Source of the DNA: Oceanobacillus sp. HTM 045
Lineage (GTDB): Bacteria > Pseudomonadota > Alphaproteobacteria > Rhodobacterales > Rhodobacteraceae
Direction of reading: 5' to 3'
DNA: 64,000 nucleotides
Assembly: GCA_009733745.1 (NCBI GenBank)
Contig: WNWL01000002.1
Coordinates: forward strand, 434,001 to 498,000
In this document: one piece after another, positions 16,723-26,539 of the stretch
Layout of the letters: each line of letters opens with the position of its first letter
Position numbering within the stretch: the first letter of the stretch is position 1
Translations under genes and position numbers: made by a program
Notes under the pieces: model-generated
What the model was told of the DNA's origin: nothing
What the model saw: only the letters and a program-made list of their open reading frames with translations
The model's database searches: none

Positions 16723-18867
16723 TCACTCCGCGGCCTTCGGGGTCCGCTGGTCGCGGATCAGGTTGAGGATGTTGCGGGCGGCGTCGGGGATGTTGGTGCC
16801 TGGGCCGAAGATCGCCTTCACGCCCGCGGCCTTGAGGTAGTCGTAGTCCTGCTGCGGGATCACGCCGCCGCAGATGACGAGGATGTCCTCGGCCCCCTGC
16901 GCCGCCAGCGCCTCTATCAGCTTGGGCGCCAGCGTCTTGTGGCCCGCAGCCTGGCTGGAGATGCCGACGACGTGCACGTCGTTGTCGACGGCGTCCTGCG
17001 CGGCCTCTTCCGGGGTCTGGAACAGCGGGCCCACGTCGACGTCGAAGCCGATGTCGGCGAAGGCCGTGGCGATCACCTTGGCGCCGCGGTCGTGGCCGTC
17101 CTGGCCCATCTTGACCACCAGCATCCGGGGCCGGCGGCCTTCCTCCTCGGCGAAGGCTTCCACGTCCTTCTGGATCCGGGCGAAGCCGTCGTCGCCCTCG
17201 TAGGCCGCGCCGTAGACGCCCGCGAGGGTCTTCACCTCGGCGCGGTGCCGTCCGAATACCTTTTCCATGGCGTCCGAGATCTCCCCGACGGTTGCACGGG
17301 CGCGCGCGGCCTCGACCGCGAGCGCGAGCAGGTTGCCATTGCCCCGCGCGCCTTCCTCCAGCGCTGCCAGCGCCGCGTCGCAGGCGGCCTGGTCGCGGTT
17401 GGCGCGGATCTTCTCCAGCCGGCGGATCTGGCTCTCGCGCACGGCGGTGTTGTCGATCTCGCGGATGTCGAGATCGTCCTCCTTCTCCAGCCGGTACTTG
17501 TTGACGCCGACGATCACCTCGTCGCCGCGGTCGACGGCGGCCTGCCTGCGCGCAGCCGCCTCCTCGATGCGGAGCTTGGGCATGCCGGAGGCCACCGCCT
17601 TCGTCATGCCGCCGAGCGCGTCGACCTCCTCGATGATCTTCCATGCCTCGGAGGCGAGCTGGTCGGTCAGCGCCTCGACGTAGTAGGAGCCCGCCAGCGG
17701 GTCGACCACCTTGGTCACGCCGGTCTCGTTCTGGAGGATGAGCTGGGTGTTGCGCGCGATCCGGGCCGAGAAGTCGGTCGGGAGCGCGATCGCCTCGTCG
17801 AAGCTGTTGGTATGGAGCGACTGCGTGCCGCCCAGCACCGCGCTCATCGCCTCGTAGGCGGTGCGGACGATGTTGTTGTAGGGGTCCTGCTCCTGCAGGC
17901 TCACGCCGGAGGTCTGGCAATGGGTCCGCAGCATGGAGGATTGCGGCTTCTTAGGCTCGAACTCCGACATGATCCGCGACCAGAGCAGCCGCGCGGCGCG
18001 GAGCTTGGCCGCCTCCATGAAGAAGTTCATACCGATGGCGAAGAAGAAGGAGAGGCGCCCGGCGAAGGCGTCGACATCCATGCCGCGGGCGATGGCCGTC
18101 TTCACGTATTCCTTGCCGTCGGCCAGCGTGAAGGCGAGCTCCTGCACCAGGTTCGCGCCCGCTTCCTGCATGTGGTAGCCGCTGATCGAGATCGAGTTGA
18201 ACCGCGGCATCTCGTTGGCGGTGTACTCGATGATGTCGGCGACGATCCGCATGCTCGGCTCGGGCGGGTAGATGTAGGTGTTGCGGACCATGAACTCCTT
18301 GAGGATGTCGTTCTGGATGGTCCCGCTCAGCTTGTCTCGAGAAACCCCCTGCTCCTCGCCCGCGACGATGAAGCTGGCCAGCACCGGGATCACCGCGCCG
18401 TTCATGGTCATGGAGACCGACATCTGGTCGAGCGGGATGCCGTCGAACAGGATCTTCATGTCCTCGACGCTGTCGATCGCCACGCCCGCCTTGCCGACGT
18501 CGCCGACCACGCGCGCATGGTCGCTGTCATAGCCGCGGTGGGTGGCGAGGTCGAAGGCGACCGAACAGCCCTGCTGACCCGCGGCGATGCCGCGCCGGTA
18601 GAAGGCGTTCGATTCCTCTGCCGTGGAGAAGCCGGCATACTGGCGGATGGTCCAGGGCCGGCCGGCGTACATCGTCGCCCGCGGCCCGCGGGTGAAGGGC
18701 GCGATGCCGGGGAGCGAGCCGAGATGCGAAAGCCCCTCGGTGTCGTCGCCGGTATAGAGCGGCTTCACGGCGATGCCCTCGGGCGTCTCCCAGGTGAGAT
18801 CGTCCGCCGTGCGGCCCTTGAGCTCGCGCTCCGCCAGCTTGCGCCAGTCGTCGAGAGGGTTGGTCAT
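16723..18867 (-). CDS. scpA: Methylmalonyl-CoA mutase, full-length
   Basis: The 714-residue protein has the catalytic barrel at ~1-560 ([55 protein letters not shown]) and the cobalamin domain at ~575-714 with the DGHDRGAKV histidine loop and GGVIPQQDY. It rearranges (R)-methylmalonyl-CoA to succinyl-CoA with adenosylcobalamin. It is the first gene of a likely scpA-methyltransferase-maeB operon. The pccA and pccB genes lie a few kb away on the same strand. The separate small chaperone MeaB and the epimerase are not in the window. Confidence 0.95.
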   Translation of the reverse strand: MTNPLDDWRKLAERELKGRTADDLTWETPEGIAVKPLYTGDDTEGLSHLGSLPGIAPFTRGPRATMYAGRPWTIRQYAGFSTAEESNAFYRRGIAAGQQGCSVAFDLATHRGYDSDHARVVGDVGKAGVAIDSVEDMKILFDGIPLDQMSVSMTMNGAVIPVLASFIVAGEEQGVSRDKLSGTIQNDILKEFMVRNTYIYPPEPSMRIVADIIEYTANEMPRFNSISISGYHMQEAGANLVQELAFTLADGKEYVKTAIARGMDVDAFAGRLSFFFAIGMNFFMEAAKLRAARLLWSRIMSEFEPKKPQSSMLRTHCQTSGVSLQEQDPYNNIVRTAYEAMSAVLGGTQSLHTNSFDEAIALPTDFSARIARNTQLILQNETGVTKVVDPLAGSYYVEALTDQLASEAWKIIEEVDALGGMTKAVASGMPKLRIEEAAARRQAAVDRGDEVIVGVNKYRLEKEDDLDIREIDNTAVRESQIRRLEKIRANRDQAACDAALAALEEGARGNGNLLALAVEAARARATVGEISDAMEKVFGRHRAEVKTLAGVYGAAYEGDDGFARIQKDVEAFAEEEGRRPRMLVVKMGQDGHDRGAKVIATAFADIGFDVDVGPLFQTPEEAAQDAVDNDVHVVGISSQAAGHKTLAPKLIEALAAQGAEDILVICGGVIPQQDYDYLKAAGVKAIFGPGTNIPDAARNILNLIRDQRTPKAAE

Positions 18868-19032
18868 CTTCGCCTCCTATCCGCGCGCCACGGCACGGAC
18901 CGCGCGTGCGGCCGCCCCATTCGCGCCATAGTTACTTCCTAGCGTCACGGTTCGAGTACTGCGACCCGCCGTTGAACCGCGTTCCCGGTCACCGCATGCC
19001 CAGCGCCGCCCGGCGCGCCGTGAGGCCACTCG

Positions 19033-19683
19033 ATGCTCACAGACTTCGCCACGTCGCTCGACGCCCTGCTTGCGGGCGTTTCCTTCCTCACCATCTTCGA
19101 GGATGCCGTTACCGTCACGCATCTTCTGGCGATGGCCGTCGCCCTCGGGTCGGTGGTCGCGAACGATCTCGCACTGCTGCGCTACACGTCCCGGCCGCTC
19201 GACTGGGGGGTGCTCGACACGCTGTTCGGGGCGCACCGGCTGATCTCCCGCGCGCTGATCGTGCTGTGGGTGACCGGGCTCCTGCTGATCGTGCTGCGCA
19301 CCGGCCTGCAGGCCGATTCCGTCGCGCCGAAGCTGATCGCCAAGCTGGTCACGGTGACGCTGCTGACGCTCACCGCCGTGCTGATGGGCCGGGTCGCGCT
19401 GCCGCTGATGGCGCGGAGCATGGGGCTTGCCCTGCTCGACGTGCCCTTCCTGCGCAAGATCGTCCTTGCCGCCTGCGCCGGGCTCTCGACCGGCGGCTGG
19501 CTGGCGGCACTCCTGCTCGGCGGCACGTCCTTCCTCCGCGAGGCGGATCTCGGCCCGGTCCTCGCGCTGACCTTCGCGGTGCAGGGCGCGGCGCTGGTGC
19601 TGACCGTCATCGCCGCAATCGCGGCCCATGTCTGGCGCCGCAGCACCTACCGGCCCGACCCGGTCTACTTCCCGGGCGAATAG
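19033..19683 (+). CDS. Multi-pass membrane protein, uncharacterised
   Basis: The 216-residue protein starts at ATG 19033 with GAGG ten bases upstream. It has about six hydrophobic helices: ~26-46, 72-92, 103-121, 140-165 and 172-200 are the clearest. The internal pattern VVANDLALLRY and GAHRLISRAL recurs in small alphaproteobacterial DUF2214-like membrane proteins, but I cannot assign a function. It is divergent from scpA across 165 bp and is followed at once by the low-GC cassette. Confidence 0.7.
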   Translation: MLTDFATSLDALLAGVSFLTIFEDAVTVTHLLAMAVALGSVVANDLALLRYTSRPLDWGVLDTLFGAHRLISRALIVLWVTGLLLIVLRTGLQADSVAPKLIAKLVTVTLLTLTAVLMGRVALPLMARSMGLALLDVPFLRKIVLAACAGLSTGGWLAALLLGGTSFLREADLGPVLALTFAVQGAALVLTVIAAIAAHVWRRSTYRPDPVYFPGE

Positions 19684-19689
19684 GCGGGC

Positions 19690-19824
19690 TGACAATCGGG
19701 AATAACCATACCTTTTCCGCCGAAACAAACAGACGATAGCATCAATGAGGCCCACGCACTCATCACGAGTGTCGTTAACCAACTTGCGAGATATCGCATA
19801 ATAATTTTTGGCCAAGGCTATCAT
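19690..19824 (-). pseudogene. 5' fragment of a low-GC gene, cut off at its 3' side
   Basis: A frame begins at ATG 19824, overlapping the TGA of the preceding gene (ATGA). It reads MIALAKNYYAISRKLVN then about 28 more residues in low-GC codons. At about 19690 the sequence changes to host GC, where the frame only continues as antisense of the membrane protein. I read this as the first ~45 codons of a second cassette gene whose remainder is lost. The family is not recognised. Confidence 0.5.
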
Positions 19825-20345
19825 GTCTCGCTCTTAAACTTCTTAACCGCACGAACAAATGAAGAAATATTCTCAATGAAAGACTCATCGTTCTTTACAG
19901 GCCCGATAAAAAAAACCTCCTCATCACTTCCAGGTATGGAAACTTTATCAAAGTCGATTTTCGAGACAGCCTCACTCTTTGAGTGCCTTGAAAACCTCCC
20001 AGAATGCGCAAGAAAGAAGTTTACTCCGTCTGTAAGCCAGCGCCCGCCCAATCCCGGCTTGTTGCCATAGTGAGAGCAGTTGACTTCCAGCACAATCTGC
20101 AGTGGATCTTCTATCGGATCTGAGTATTCTCCAAAAGAAACCCAAAAATCATCCCGTGAATCAGAAGCCTTATCAGATAATATAGCCCAAATCCCGGAAT
20201 CTCTAAAAATATATGCTTCACCGTCGTTCTGCCCGCCACCGTGCGAGAACTTTCTTTCTTGCCACTCATCACAACACGCACAGAAAACTGACAAAAGCTT
20301 ATAGTAGAAAGACCATGCATTTTTCTCATCAGTGATCAATTTCAT
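19821..20345 (-). CDS. Low-GC hypothetical protein, likely transferred
   Basis: The 174-residue protein starts at ATG 20345, whose A is the last base of the pccA stop (TGATG); a GTG one codon upstream is also in frame. Base composition is far below the ~70% GC of its neighbours. It is aromatic- and acid-rich, with no signal peptide or membrane helix, and two adjacent cysteines (FCACCDEW). No domain is recognised. The pattern of a small soluble low-GC protein with a tightly coupled second gene is seen in toxin-immunity or restriction-related cargo, but nothing in the sequence proves it. It ends overlapping the truncated second gene. Confidence 0.7.
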   Translation of the reverse strand: MKLITDEKNAWSFYYKLLSVFCACCDEWQERKFSHGGGQNDGEAYIFRDSGIWAILSDKASDSRDDFWVSFGEYSDPIEDPLQIVLEVNCSHYGNKPGLGGRWLTDGVNFFLAHSGRFSRHSKSEAVSKIDFDKVSIPGSDEEVFFIGPVKNDESFIENISSFVRAVKKFKSET

Positions 20346-22438
20346 CACTCAAACTCCATGATCACCGCGTCCACCGCCAGCGATGCGCCCGGCTCGCAGG
20401 CGATGGATTTGACCACCGCGCGCCGCTCGGCGCGGAGGACGTTCTCCATCTTCATCGCCTCGACGGTGCAGAGCGCCTGGCCTTCCTGCACCTCGTCGCC
20501 GACCTCGACATTGATCGAGACCACGAGGCCCGGCATCGGGCAGAGCAGCATCTTCGAGGTGTCGGGCGGCAGCTTCACCGGCATCAGGCGGGCCAGTTCC
20601 TGCGCCCGCGGGGTGCGCACCTTCACGTCTAGATCGGCGCCGCGGTAGCGGATGCGGAAGCCCTCGGTCAGCGGCGCAACCTTCACGGTCATCGGCACGT
20701 CGTCGATCATGGCGCGGGTGACGGTGTCGCCGGGGGTCCAGTCGCCCTCCACGATCATCGTCTCGCCATCGGCGATATCGACCTGCACCGCGCCCTCGCC
20801 GCGGATCAGGATCTGCGGCTTGAGCGGGTCGCGGCCCTTGGAGGTGAGGGTCAGTTCCTCCCCCTCCTCGGTGCGGACATGGCCGGTGATCAGCCGCGTG
20901 GTCGTCACCGGGAACTCCTCGCCCGCGACGGTGACCACCCAGTCGCCCGGCACCGGCCGCTCGTGGCCGGAGAGCGTGCCGGAGATCCGGCTCTCGCGCC
21001 GCACGGTCACCAGCCGCATCGCCGCGGCCCCGGCGGCGATCCGTTTCAGCGTGGCGGCGTCCAGCTCGGCGCCGGCGAAGCCCTCGGGGTATTCCTCGGC
21101 GATGAAGGCCGTGGAGATGTCGCCGGCGATGAACTTGGAATGGTCCATCACCGCCTGCACGAAGGGCAGGTTGTGGCCGATCCCCTCCACCTCGAAGGCA
21201 TCGAGCGCGCCGCGCATCACCTCGATGGCGCCGGCGCGATCCGGGCCCCAGGAGCAGAGCTTGGCGATCATCGGGTCATAGAAGCGGGAGATCTCGCCGC
21301 CCTCCTCCACGCCGGTGTCGTTGCGCACCACGGAGGTCTCGGTCCGCTCCTCCGCCGGGGGGCGGTAGCGGGTGAGCCGCCCGATGGAGGGGAGGAAGTT
21401 GCGGTAGGGGTCCTCGGCGTAGAGCCGGCTCTCCATCGCCCAGCCGTTCAGCTTCACGTCGTCCTGCGTGAAGGTGAGCTTCTCGCCCGCCGCGACGCGG
21501 ATCATCTGCTCCACGAGGTCGAGGCCGGTGATCAGCTCGGTCACCGGGTGTTCCACCTGGAGCCGCGTGTTCATTTCGAGGAAGTAGAAGTTCCGATCGC
21601 CGTCGACGATGAACTCCACCGTGCCGGCGGAGCAATAGTCCACCGCCTTGGCCAGCGCGACCGACTGCTCGCCCATCGCGCGGCGGGTTGCCTCGTCGAG
21701 GAAGGGCGAGGGCGCCTCCTCGATCACCTTCTGGTTCCGGCGCTGGATCGAGCATTCGCGCTCGCCGAGATAGACCACGTTGCCGTGCTTGTCGCCGAGC
21801 ACCTGGATCTCGATATGGCGCGGCTGGGTGACGAACTTCTCGATGAAGATGCGGTCGTCGCCGAAGGAGGCGGACGCCTCGTTCTTGGAGGACTGGAACC
21901 CCTCCCGCGTCTCCGCCTCGTTCCAGGCGATGCGCATGCCCTTGCCGCCGCCGCCCGCGGACGCCTTGATCATCACCGGGTAGCCGATCTCGGCGGCGAT
22001 CTTCACCGCTTCGTCGGCATCGGCGATCAGGCCCATGTAGCCGGGCACGGTGCTCACACCCGCTTCCGCCGCCAGCTTCTTCGAGGTGATCTTGTCGCCC
22101 ATCGCCTCGATCGCGCCCTTCGGCGGGCCGATGAAGGCGACGCCGGCGGCGTCCAGCGCCTCGGCGAACTCGGCCCGCTCGGAGAGGAAGCCGTAGCCCG
22201 GATGCACCGCCTCCGCCCCGGTCTGGCGGATCGCGTCCATGATCCGGTCGATCACGATGTAGGACTGGTTGGCCGGGGGCGGGCCGATATGCACCGCCTC
22301 GTCGGCCATGCGCATGTGCATCGCGCCGTCGTCGGCGTCGGAGTAGACGGCGACCGTGCCGATCCCCATCTTGCGGGCGGTCTTGATGACCCGGCAGGCG
22401 ATCTCGCCCCTGTTGGCGATCAGGATCTTGTTGAACAT
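20345..22438 (-). CDS. pccA: Propionyl-CoA carboxylase, biotin-carrying alpha subunit
   Basis: The 697-residue protein starts at ATG 22438 (MFNKILIANRGEIACR). It has biotin carboxylase N- and ATP-grasp domains (SAGGGGKGMRI, GERECSIQRRNQKVIEEAPSP cut to its core, EMNTRLQVEHPVTE), a PCC-type bridging BT region, and a C-terminal biotinyl domain with lysine in EAMKMEN. It carboxylates biotin and, with PccB, turns propionyl-CoA into (S)-methylmalonyl-CoA. Its start overlaps the stop of the 140-residue gene upstream (TGATG), and its own stop overlaps the start of the low-GC gene. Confidence 0.95.
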   Translation of the reverse strand: MFNKILIANRGEIACRVIKTARKMGIGTVAVYSDADDGAMHMRMADEAVHIGPPPANQSYIVIDRIMDAIRQTGAEAVHPGYGFLSERAEFAEALDAAGVAFIGPPKGAIEAMGDKITSKKLAAEAGVSTVPGYMGLIADADEAVKIAAEIGYPVMIKASAGGGGKGMRIAWNEAETREGFQSSKNEASASFGDDRIFIEKFVTQPRHIEIQVLGDKHGNVVYLGERECSIQRRNQKVIEEAPSPFLDEATRRAMGEQSVALAKAVDYCSAGTVEFIVDGDRNFYFLEMNTRLQVEHPVTELITGLDLVEQMIRVAAGEKLTFTQDDVKLNGWAMESRLYAEDPYRNFLPSIGRLTRYRPPAEERTETSVVRNDTGVEEGGEISRFYDPMIAKLCSWGPDRAGAIEVMRGALDAFEVEGIGHNLPFVQAVMDHSKFIAGDISTAFIAEEYPEGFAGAELDAATLKRIAAGAAAMRLVTVRRESRISGTLSGHERPVPGDWVVTVAGEEFPVTTTRLITGHVRTEEGEELTLTSKGRDPLKPQILIRGEGAVQVDIADGETMIVEGDWTPGDTVTRAMIDDVPMTVKVAPLTEGFRIRYRGADLDVKVRTPRAQELARLMPVKLPPDTSKMLLCPMPGLVVSINVEVGDEVQEGQALCTVEAMKMENVLRAERRAVVKSIACEPGASLAVDAVIMEFE

Positions 22439-22860
22439 CAGTGGTCCCTTGTCGGTCTGTCGTGGCGCCGGGCTGCGCTGGCGAGCCAGCCCCCGCGGCA
22501 TCGGTCGTCGAAGAGGTATTGCAGCCGGTCGCGGCAGCGGCCGGCGTCGCGCGGCGCGGCGACGAGGCCGCCCGCGGCGATGCGGTTCTCCCCGACCCGC
22601 ACCACCGGCCAGAGGCCGCGGACGTCGCGGAGTGTGCGCCAGAGGTCCTGCCTCACGGCGCGGGCGAGGCGGCGGGGGGAGAGGTTGAGGGAGGAGAGGT
22701 TCGCCTCGGGAAGGTCGATCTCCACGGCGAAGGAGGCTTCGGCATCGGTGCCGCTGGCGGGGAAGTGCCAAAGCGCGCCGCCCTCGCGGGCGAAGACGAA
22801 GCGGCCCTCCCGCCAGCCGGTGGCGGCGAGGCTGCGGAAGGTCTCGCGGGCGGGGATCAT
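22438..22860 (-). CDS. Hypothetical protein co-translated with pccA
   Basis: The 140-residue protein starts at ATG 22860 (MIPARETFRSLAATGWREGR) and its TGA overlaps the pccA ATG. It has no membrane helix, is rich in Arg and Trp, and has two cysteines near the end (RCRDRLQ, RCRGGWL). The position immediately before pccA suggests a role with the carboxylase or merely coupled translation. I do not recognise the family. Confidence 0.6.
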   Translation of the reverse strand: MIPARETFRSLAATGWREGRFVFAREGGALWHFPASGTDAEASFAVEIDLPEANLSSLNLSPRRLARAVRQDLWRTLRDVRGLWPVVRVGENRIAAGGLVAAPRDAGRCRDRLQYLFDDRCRGGWLASAARRHDRPTRDH

Positions 22861-22922
22861 GGGTGCCCCCGGGGTGCGGATTCGGGAGCGATTTTGAGTG
22901 CGGATTCGGGGGTCGCAGCGCC

Positions 22923-22978
22923 GTCGCAAGGTTGCGACCCTTCCAAGCCACTGGAATCGCAGGGAAAAAGTGTTAACG
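22923..22978 (-). repeat. Dyad + GTTAAC element, copy 1
   Basis: The dyad GTCGCAAGGTTGCGAC (22923-22938) is followed 33 bases later by GTTAAC (22972-22977) preceded by AAAAAGT. It lies 61 bp past the stop of the 23039-23305 gene and upstream of the 22860 start. Related copies are at 49510, 50562 and 58602. Confidence 0.75.
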
Positions 22979-23038
22979 TCGCAAAAGGTTGCACGATGCG
23001 GGCCGTGCGCGGGCCAGCCGGCAGGAGCGCGGGGCGGG

Positions 23039-23305
23039 CTATTCGTCCCCGCCGTCCATGTCCTTCGGCAGGTCGAACATCACCCTGATGCCGATGCCCA
23101 CCACCCCGAATGTCACCGCGAAGGAGACCAGCAGCACGATCAGCGCGACCGCGCCGGTGTCGGAACTGTGGACCAGCGAGCCCAGCCCGCCGATGTCCAT
23201 GTAGATCAGGATCAGCAGCAGCACCCAGCCCGCGGCGATCCCCTCCCCCGCCGAGATGGCGACGTAGCGGATCAGCCAGTAGGGGTCGTCCTTCCGGGGT
23301 CGCAT
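23039..23305 (-). CDS. Small two-helix membrane protein
   Basis: The 88-residue protein starts MRPRKDDPYWLIRYVA and has two hydrophobic segments (about 17-38 and 49-74) with an acidic C-terminus (DLPKDMDGGDE). It is conserved-looking in composition, but I do not recognise the family. It would sit in the inner membrane. It lies between the RidA-like gene and the pccA cluster, same strand. Confidence 0.65.
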   Translation of the reverse strand: MRPRKDDPYWLIRYVAISAGEGIAAGWVLLLILIYMDIGGLGSLVHSSDTGAVALIVLLVSFAVTFGVVGIGIRVMFDLPKDMDGGDE

Positions 23306-23383
23306 GGCGGCATTCCACGACAGCTATTCGTGGAATCTGGCACCGCGCGGCCGCGATTGTAAGGCGGGAGGGGTGGAGTGCGC

Positions 23384-23773
23384 TCATTTGCCCTCCTCCT
23401 CCGGCCGCATCGCGACGAGGTCGATCTCGACCAGCGCGCCGACGGCCAGCGCGGTGACGCCAACGGTGGTCCGCGCCGGGCGGCGGTCCTCCGGGAAATA
23501 GCTGGCGTAGGTCTCGTTGAAGGCGGCGTAGTCGCGCTCGAACTCCGTCAGGAAACAGCGCGCCTGGACGATGTGCTCCAACCCCAGCCCGCAGCCGGAG
23601 AGGACGAGGCGGAGGTTCTCCATCACCCGCCGGGTCTGGGCGACGATGCCCTCGGGCAGCGGCGCGTCCGGGTCCATCGGGTCGGTCGGCATCTGGCCGG
23701 TGACGAACACCCAGCCATTGGCCTCGACGCAATGCGAGAACGGCGCCACCGGGCGCGGTGCGCCCGGGATCAT
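23384..23773 (-). CDS. RidA family protein
   Basis: The 129-residue protein starts at ATG 23773 (MIPGAPRPVAPFSHCV), with an in-frame GTG eight codons upstream as an alternative. The RidA fold signatures are present: PFSHCVEANGWVFVTGQMPTD cut to PFSHCV and VFVTGQ, the QARCFLTE region, and RTTVGVTALAVGALVEIDLVA. The arginine that binds carboxylates in active RidA is represented by R in RPARTTVG. Family members hydrolyse reactive enamine/imine intermediates made by PLP enzymes, or act in other catabolic steps. Confidence 0.85.
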   Translation of the reverse strand: MIPGAPRPVAPFSHCVEANGWVFVTGQMPTDPMDPDAPLPEGIVAQTRRVMENLRLVLSGCGLGLEHIVQARCFLTEFERDYAAFNETYASYFPEDRRPARTTVGVTALAVGALVEIDLVAMRPEEEGK

Positions 23774-23833
23774 GCGGAAACGGGGCCCGCCCCTCACGCC
23801 CGCCCCCCTTGCGCGGGGCGGGCGCGGGTCAGG

Positions 23834-24085
23834 TCAGTAGCGGCGGCGCCAGAGCGGCTCGCCGAGATAGACGTCCTGGTCGCTGGTGAAGACGCCCGCG
23901 GCGCCGCCGACCAGTCCGCCGAGCACCGCGCCGCCGACCACGTCGCCGTCGAGCAGCGCCGCGCCCGCGGCACCGGTGGCCGCGCCGATGCCCGCGCCGG
24001 AGAGGCCGCGGTCCATCTGGGTCTGCCCGCAGGCAGAGAGGGCGAGCGCCGAAGCGCCGACGAGTGCCAAAACCTTGATATCCAT
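23834..24085 (-). CDS. Small lipoprotein with glycine-zipper helix
   Basis: The 83-residue protein starts at ATG 24085 with GGAGAG upstream. Its signal peptide ends in the lipobox LSAC, giving a lipid-anchored Cys near residue 18. The mature part holds glycine-zipper repeats (GAGIGAATGAAGAALL, GGAVLGGLVGGAAG) and an end of SDQDVYLGEPLWRRRY. Such proteins insert in or span membranes or pack on peptidoglycan (family knowledge); the exact role is unknown. Confidence 0.75.
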   Translation of the reverse strand: MDIKVLALVGASALALSACGQTQMDRGLSGAGIGAATGAAGAALLDGDVVGGAVLGGLVGGAAGVFTSDQDVYLGEPLWRRRY

Positions 24086-24190
24086 GGTCTGCTCTCCTCG
24101 TTCAGGGTGTTGTTCTGAACGAGAGCGCGCGGCCGGACCGTTTGTTCCGGGCACTCACGATTGCGTGAGGTGCGCGCGTGGCCGAGCATG

Positions 24191-25723
24191 TCAGAGCGGG
24201 ATGTTGTCATGCTTCTTCCACGGGTTCTCCTGCCGCTTGCCGCGCAGCGAGGCGAAGGCGCGGCAGACCCGGCGGCGGGTGGAGTGGGGCATGATCACCT
24301 CGTCGATGAAGCCCCGCTCGGCGGCGACGAAGGGATTGGCGAAGCGGTCCTCGTAGTCCTTGGTGCGCCGGGCGATCTTCTCCGGATCGCCCAGTTCCGA
24401 ACGGTAGAGGATCTCGGTCGCGCCCTTGGCGCCCATCACGGCGATTTCCGCCGTGGGCCAGGCGTAGTTCACGTCGGCCCGGATATGCTTCGACGCCATG
24501 ACGTCGTAGGCGCCGCCATACGCCTTGCGGGTGATGACGGTGACCTTCGGCACCGTCGCCTCGGCATAGGCGAAAAGCAGCTTCGCGCCGTGCTTGATGA
24601 CGCCGCCGTATTCCTGCCCCGTGCCCGGGAGGAAGCCCGGCACGTCCACGAAGGTCAGGATCGGGATCGAGAAGGCGTCGCAGAAGCGCACGAAGCGCGC
24701 GGCCTTGCGGGAACTGTCGATGTCGAGGCAGCCCGCCAGCACCATCGGCTGGTTCGCCACCACGCCCACCGGGCGGCCCTCCAGCCGGATGAAGCCGGTG
24801 ATGATGTTGCCCGCGTAGTCGGCCTGAATCTCGAAGAAATCGCCCTCGTCGGCGGTCTTCAGGATCAGCTCCTTCATGTCGTAGGGCTGGTTCGGGTTCT
24901 CCGGGATCAGCGTGTCGAGCGACATTTCCAGCCGGTTCGCGTCATCGAAGAACGGGCGGACCGGCGGCTCGGCACGGTTCGAGGCGGGCAGGAAGTCGAC
25001 CAGCCGGCGGACCTCGGCCAGCGCCTCCACGTCGTTCTCGAACGCGCCGTCGGCGACGGAGGACTTCGAGGTGTGGGTCTTGGCCCCGCCCAGTTCCTCC
25101 GCCGTGACGATCTCGTTGGTGACGGTCTTCACCACGTCCGGCCCGGTGACGAACATGTAGGAGCTGTCGCGGACCATGAAGATGAAGTCGGTCATCGCCG
25201 GGGAGTAGACCGCGCCGCCCGCGCAGGGGCCCATGATGACGCTGATCTGCGGGATCACGCCCGAGGAGAGGACGTTCTTGAGGAACACGTCGGCATAGCC
25301 CGCGAGCGAGGCCACGCCCTCCTGGATGCGCGCGCCGCCTGAATCGTTCAGCCCGATCACCGGCGCGCCGTTCTGCACCGCCATGTCCATGATCTTGCAG
25401 ATCTTCTGCGCGTGGGTCTCGGAGAGCGACCCGCCGAAAACGGTGAAGTCCTGGGAGAAGACATAGACCTGCCGGCCGTTCACCGTGCCCCAGCCGGTGA
25501 CGACGCCGTCGCCGGGCATCTTGGTCTCCTGCATCCCGAAATCGGTGCAGCGATGGGCGACGAACATGTCGTATTCCTCGAACGAGCCCTGGTCGAGCAG
25601 CAGCTCGATCCGCTCGCGCGCGGTCAGCTTGCCCTTCTCGTGCTGCTTGGCGATGCGGCCCGCGCCGCCGCCGAGCCGCGCTTCGGCGCGGCGGGCTTCG
25701 AGCTGTTCGAGAATGTCGCTCAT
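24191..25723 (-). CDS. pccB: Propionyl-CoA carboxylase, beta (carboxyltransferase) subunit
   Basis: The 510-residue protein starts [20 protein letters not shown]. The two crotonase-like halves of an acyl-CoA carboxyltransferase are complete: [14 protein letters not shown] and [15 protein letters not shown] in the first, [17 protein letters not shown] and [11 protein letters not shown] in the second. It moves CO2 from biotin on PccA to propionyl-CoA. It lies 81 bp behind the hydrolase-like gene, and there is no acyl-CoA-regulator site in that gap. Transcription therefore probably begins in the shared region with pccR at 26381-26539. Confidence 0.95.
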   Translation of the reverse strand: MSDILEQLEARRAEARLGGGAGRIAKQHEKGKLTARERIELLLDQGSFEEYDMFVAHRCTDFGMQETKMPGDGVVTGWGTVNGRQVYVFSQDFTVFGGSLSETHAQKICKIMDMAVQNGAPVIGLNDSGGARIQEGVASLAGYADVFLKNVLSSGVIPQISVIMGPCAGGAVYSPAMTDFIFMVRDSSYMFVTGPDVVKTVTNEIVTAEELGGAKTHTSKSSVADGAFENDVEALAEVRRLVDFLPASNRAEPPVRPFFDDANRLEMSLDTLIPENPNQPYDMKELILKTADEGDFFEIQADYAGNIITGFIRLEGRPVGVVANQPMVLAGCLDIDSSRKAARFVRFCDAFSIPILTFVDVPGFLPGTGQEYGGVIKHGAKLLFAYAEATVPKVTVITRKAYGGAYDVMASKHIRADVNYAWPTAEIAVMGAKGATEILYRSELGDPEKIARRTKDYEDRFANPFVAAERGFIDEVIMPHSTRRRVCRAFASLRGKRQENPWKKHDNIPL

Positions 25724-25804
25724 GTCTCTGTCCCTGTTCTCTGGCCCGGGGGCCGGGGTCGTCTCGTTCGTCTTGCCGTCAGGCGTCGCCGCTAATCTTC
25801 GCCC

Positions 25805-26380
25805 TCACTCATCGCCGTGCTCGAACGGCTCGGCATGGTCCGGGTGCACCTTGCGCCGGATGCCCGGGGCGGCGACGCCCGGGGGCCAGCGCGTGCCGAT
25901 CAGGCGCGCCTTCGGGAAGCGCTCCAGCAGGATCCTGTCACGCTGGTTGCCGCCCAGCACGTGGTAGTGGTCGTCGTCCTCGCCCCAGTAGAAGCCGACA
26001 TGGCCGAACGGGCTCGACGGCCAGCGGAGCCAGAAGACGAGGATCGCGCCGAGCTGCGGCTCGACGCTCTCGCCGAAGCGGAGCCACGGCCGGGCGCGGA
26101 TGCGGGTGCAGCGGACCGGGTGCTCGGGAAAGGCCGTCGCGATGCAGTGGCCGACGAAGAGGCCGCACCAGGGGATGTCGATGAAGGTGCCGGTGTCGAT
26201 CTTCTCGACCAGCCGGATGATGCCGCGGCTGGTGGCGAGATCCTCGTCGCCCTCGCCGTCGTAAAGCCGGGCTGCCTCGACCAGCCAGGGGAATTCGGGT
26301 GGCGCGTTCTCGCCGAGCCGGCCGCGCACATCGACTGTCTCGATCCCGCTCCGCTCGCTCCGGGATTCTGCGCGAGACAT
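25805..26380 (-). CDS. TIGR02594-type NlpC/P60-like hydrolase
   Basis: The 191-residue protein starts at ATG 26380 (MSRAESRSERSG). The core FPWLVEAARLYDGEGD ... IPWCGLFVGHCI ... GAILVFWLRW ... FGHVGFYWGE ... HVLGGNQRDRI ... LIGTRWP matches the TIGR02594 family, with the presumed catalytic Cys in PWCGLF and His in GHVGF. There is no signal peptide, so it may be cytosolic or phage-derived in origin. It lies between pccB and its regulator, and may share the pccB promoter. Confidence 0.75.
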   Translation of the reverse strand: MSRAESRSERSGIETVDVRGRLGENAPPEFPWLVEAARLYDGEGDEDLATSRGIIRLVEKIDTGTFIDIPWCGLFVGHCIATAFPEHPVRCTRIRARPWLRFGESVEPQLGAILVFWLRWPSSPFGHVGFYWGEDDDHYHVLGGNQRDRILLERFPKARLIGTRWPPGVAAPGIRRKVHPDHAEPFEHGDE

Positions 26381-26491
26381 GTAGCCGGCCCCCGATCCCC
26401 GCTGGTGGTCATGCTTGCGGCGTCTCCTACCCTTGTTCCGCCGGTTTCGCCAGCGGACGATTGTGTCGGGGACCGTGATTGCAACGCCCGG

Positions 26492-26538
26492 TTTGCGAAA
26501 GCCATAGGAAATGCGAACCCGATTTGCAAAGATGCGAA
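26492..26538. promoter_or_regulatory. Cluster of TTTGCAAA-like half-sites between pccB side and pccR
   Basis: In the 159 bp divergent region lie TTTGCGAA (26492-26499), TGCGAA (26512-26517), a perfect TTTGCAAA (26523-26530) and TGCGAA (26533-26538). PccR of Rhodobacter sphaeroides binds TTTGCAAA-N4-TTTGCAAA (recalled from the literature). These sites would control both pccR and the pccB-side transcript. Confidence 0.65.
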
Positions 26539-26539
26539 G

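Noticed and set aside
19690-20345. Insertion sequence at the low-GC island
   Set aside because: No transposase motif, no terminal inverted repeats and no duplicated target flanks that I can see; only the composition and the cut second gene indicate transfer.
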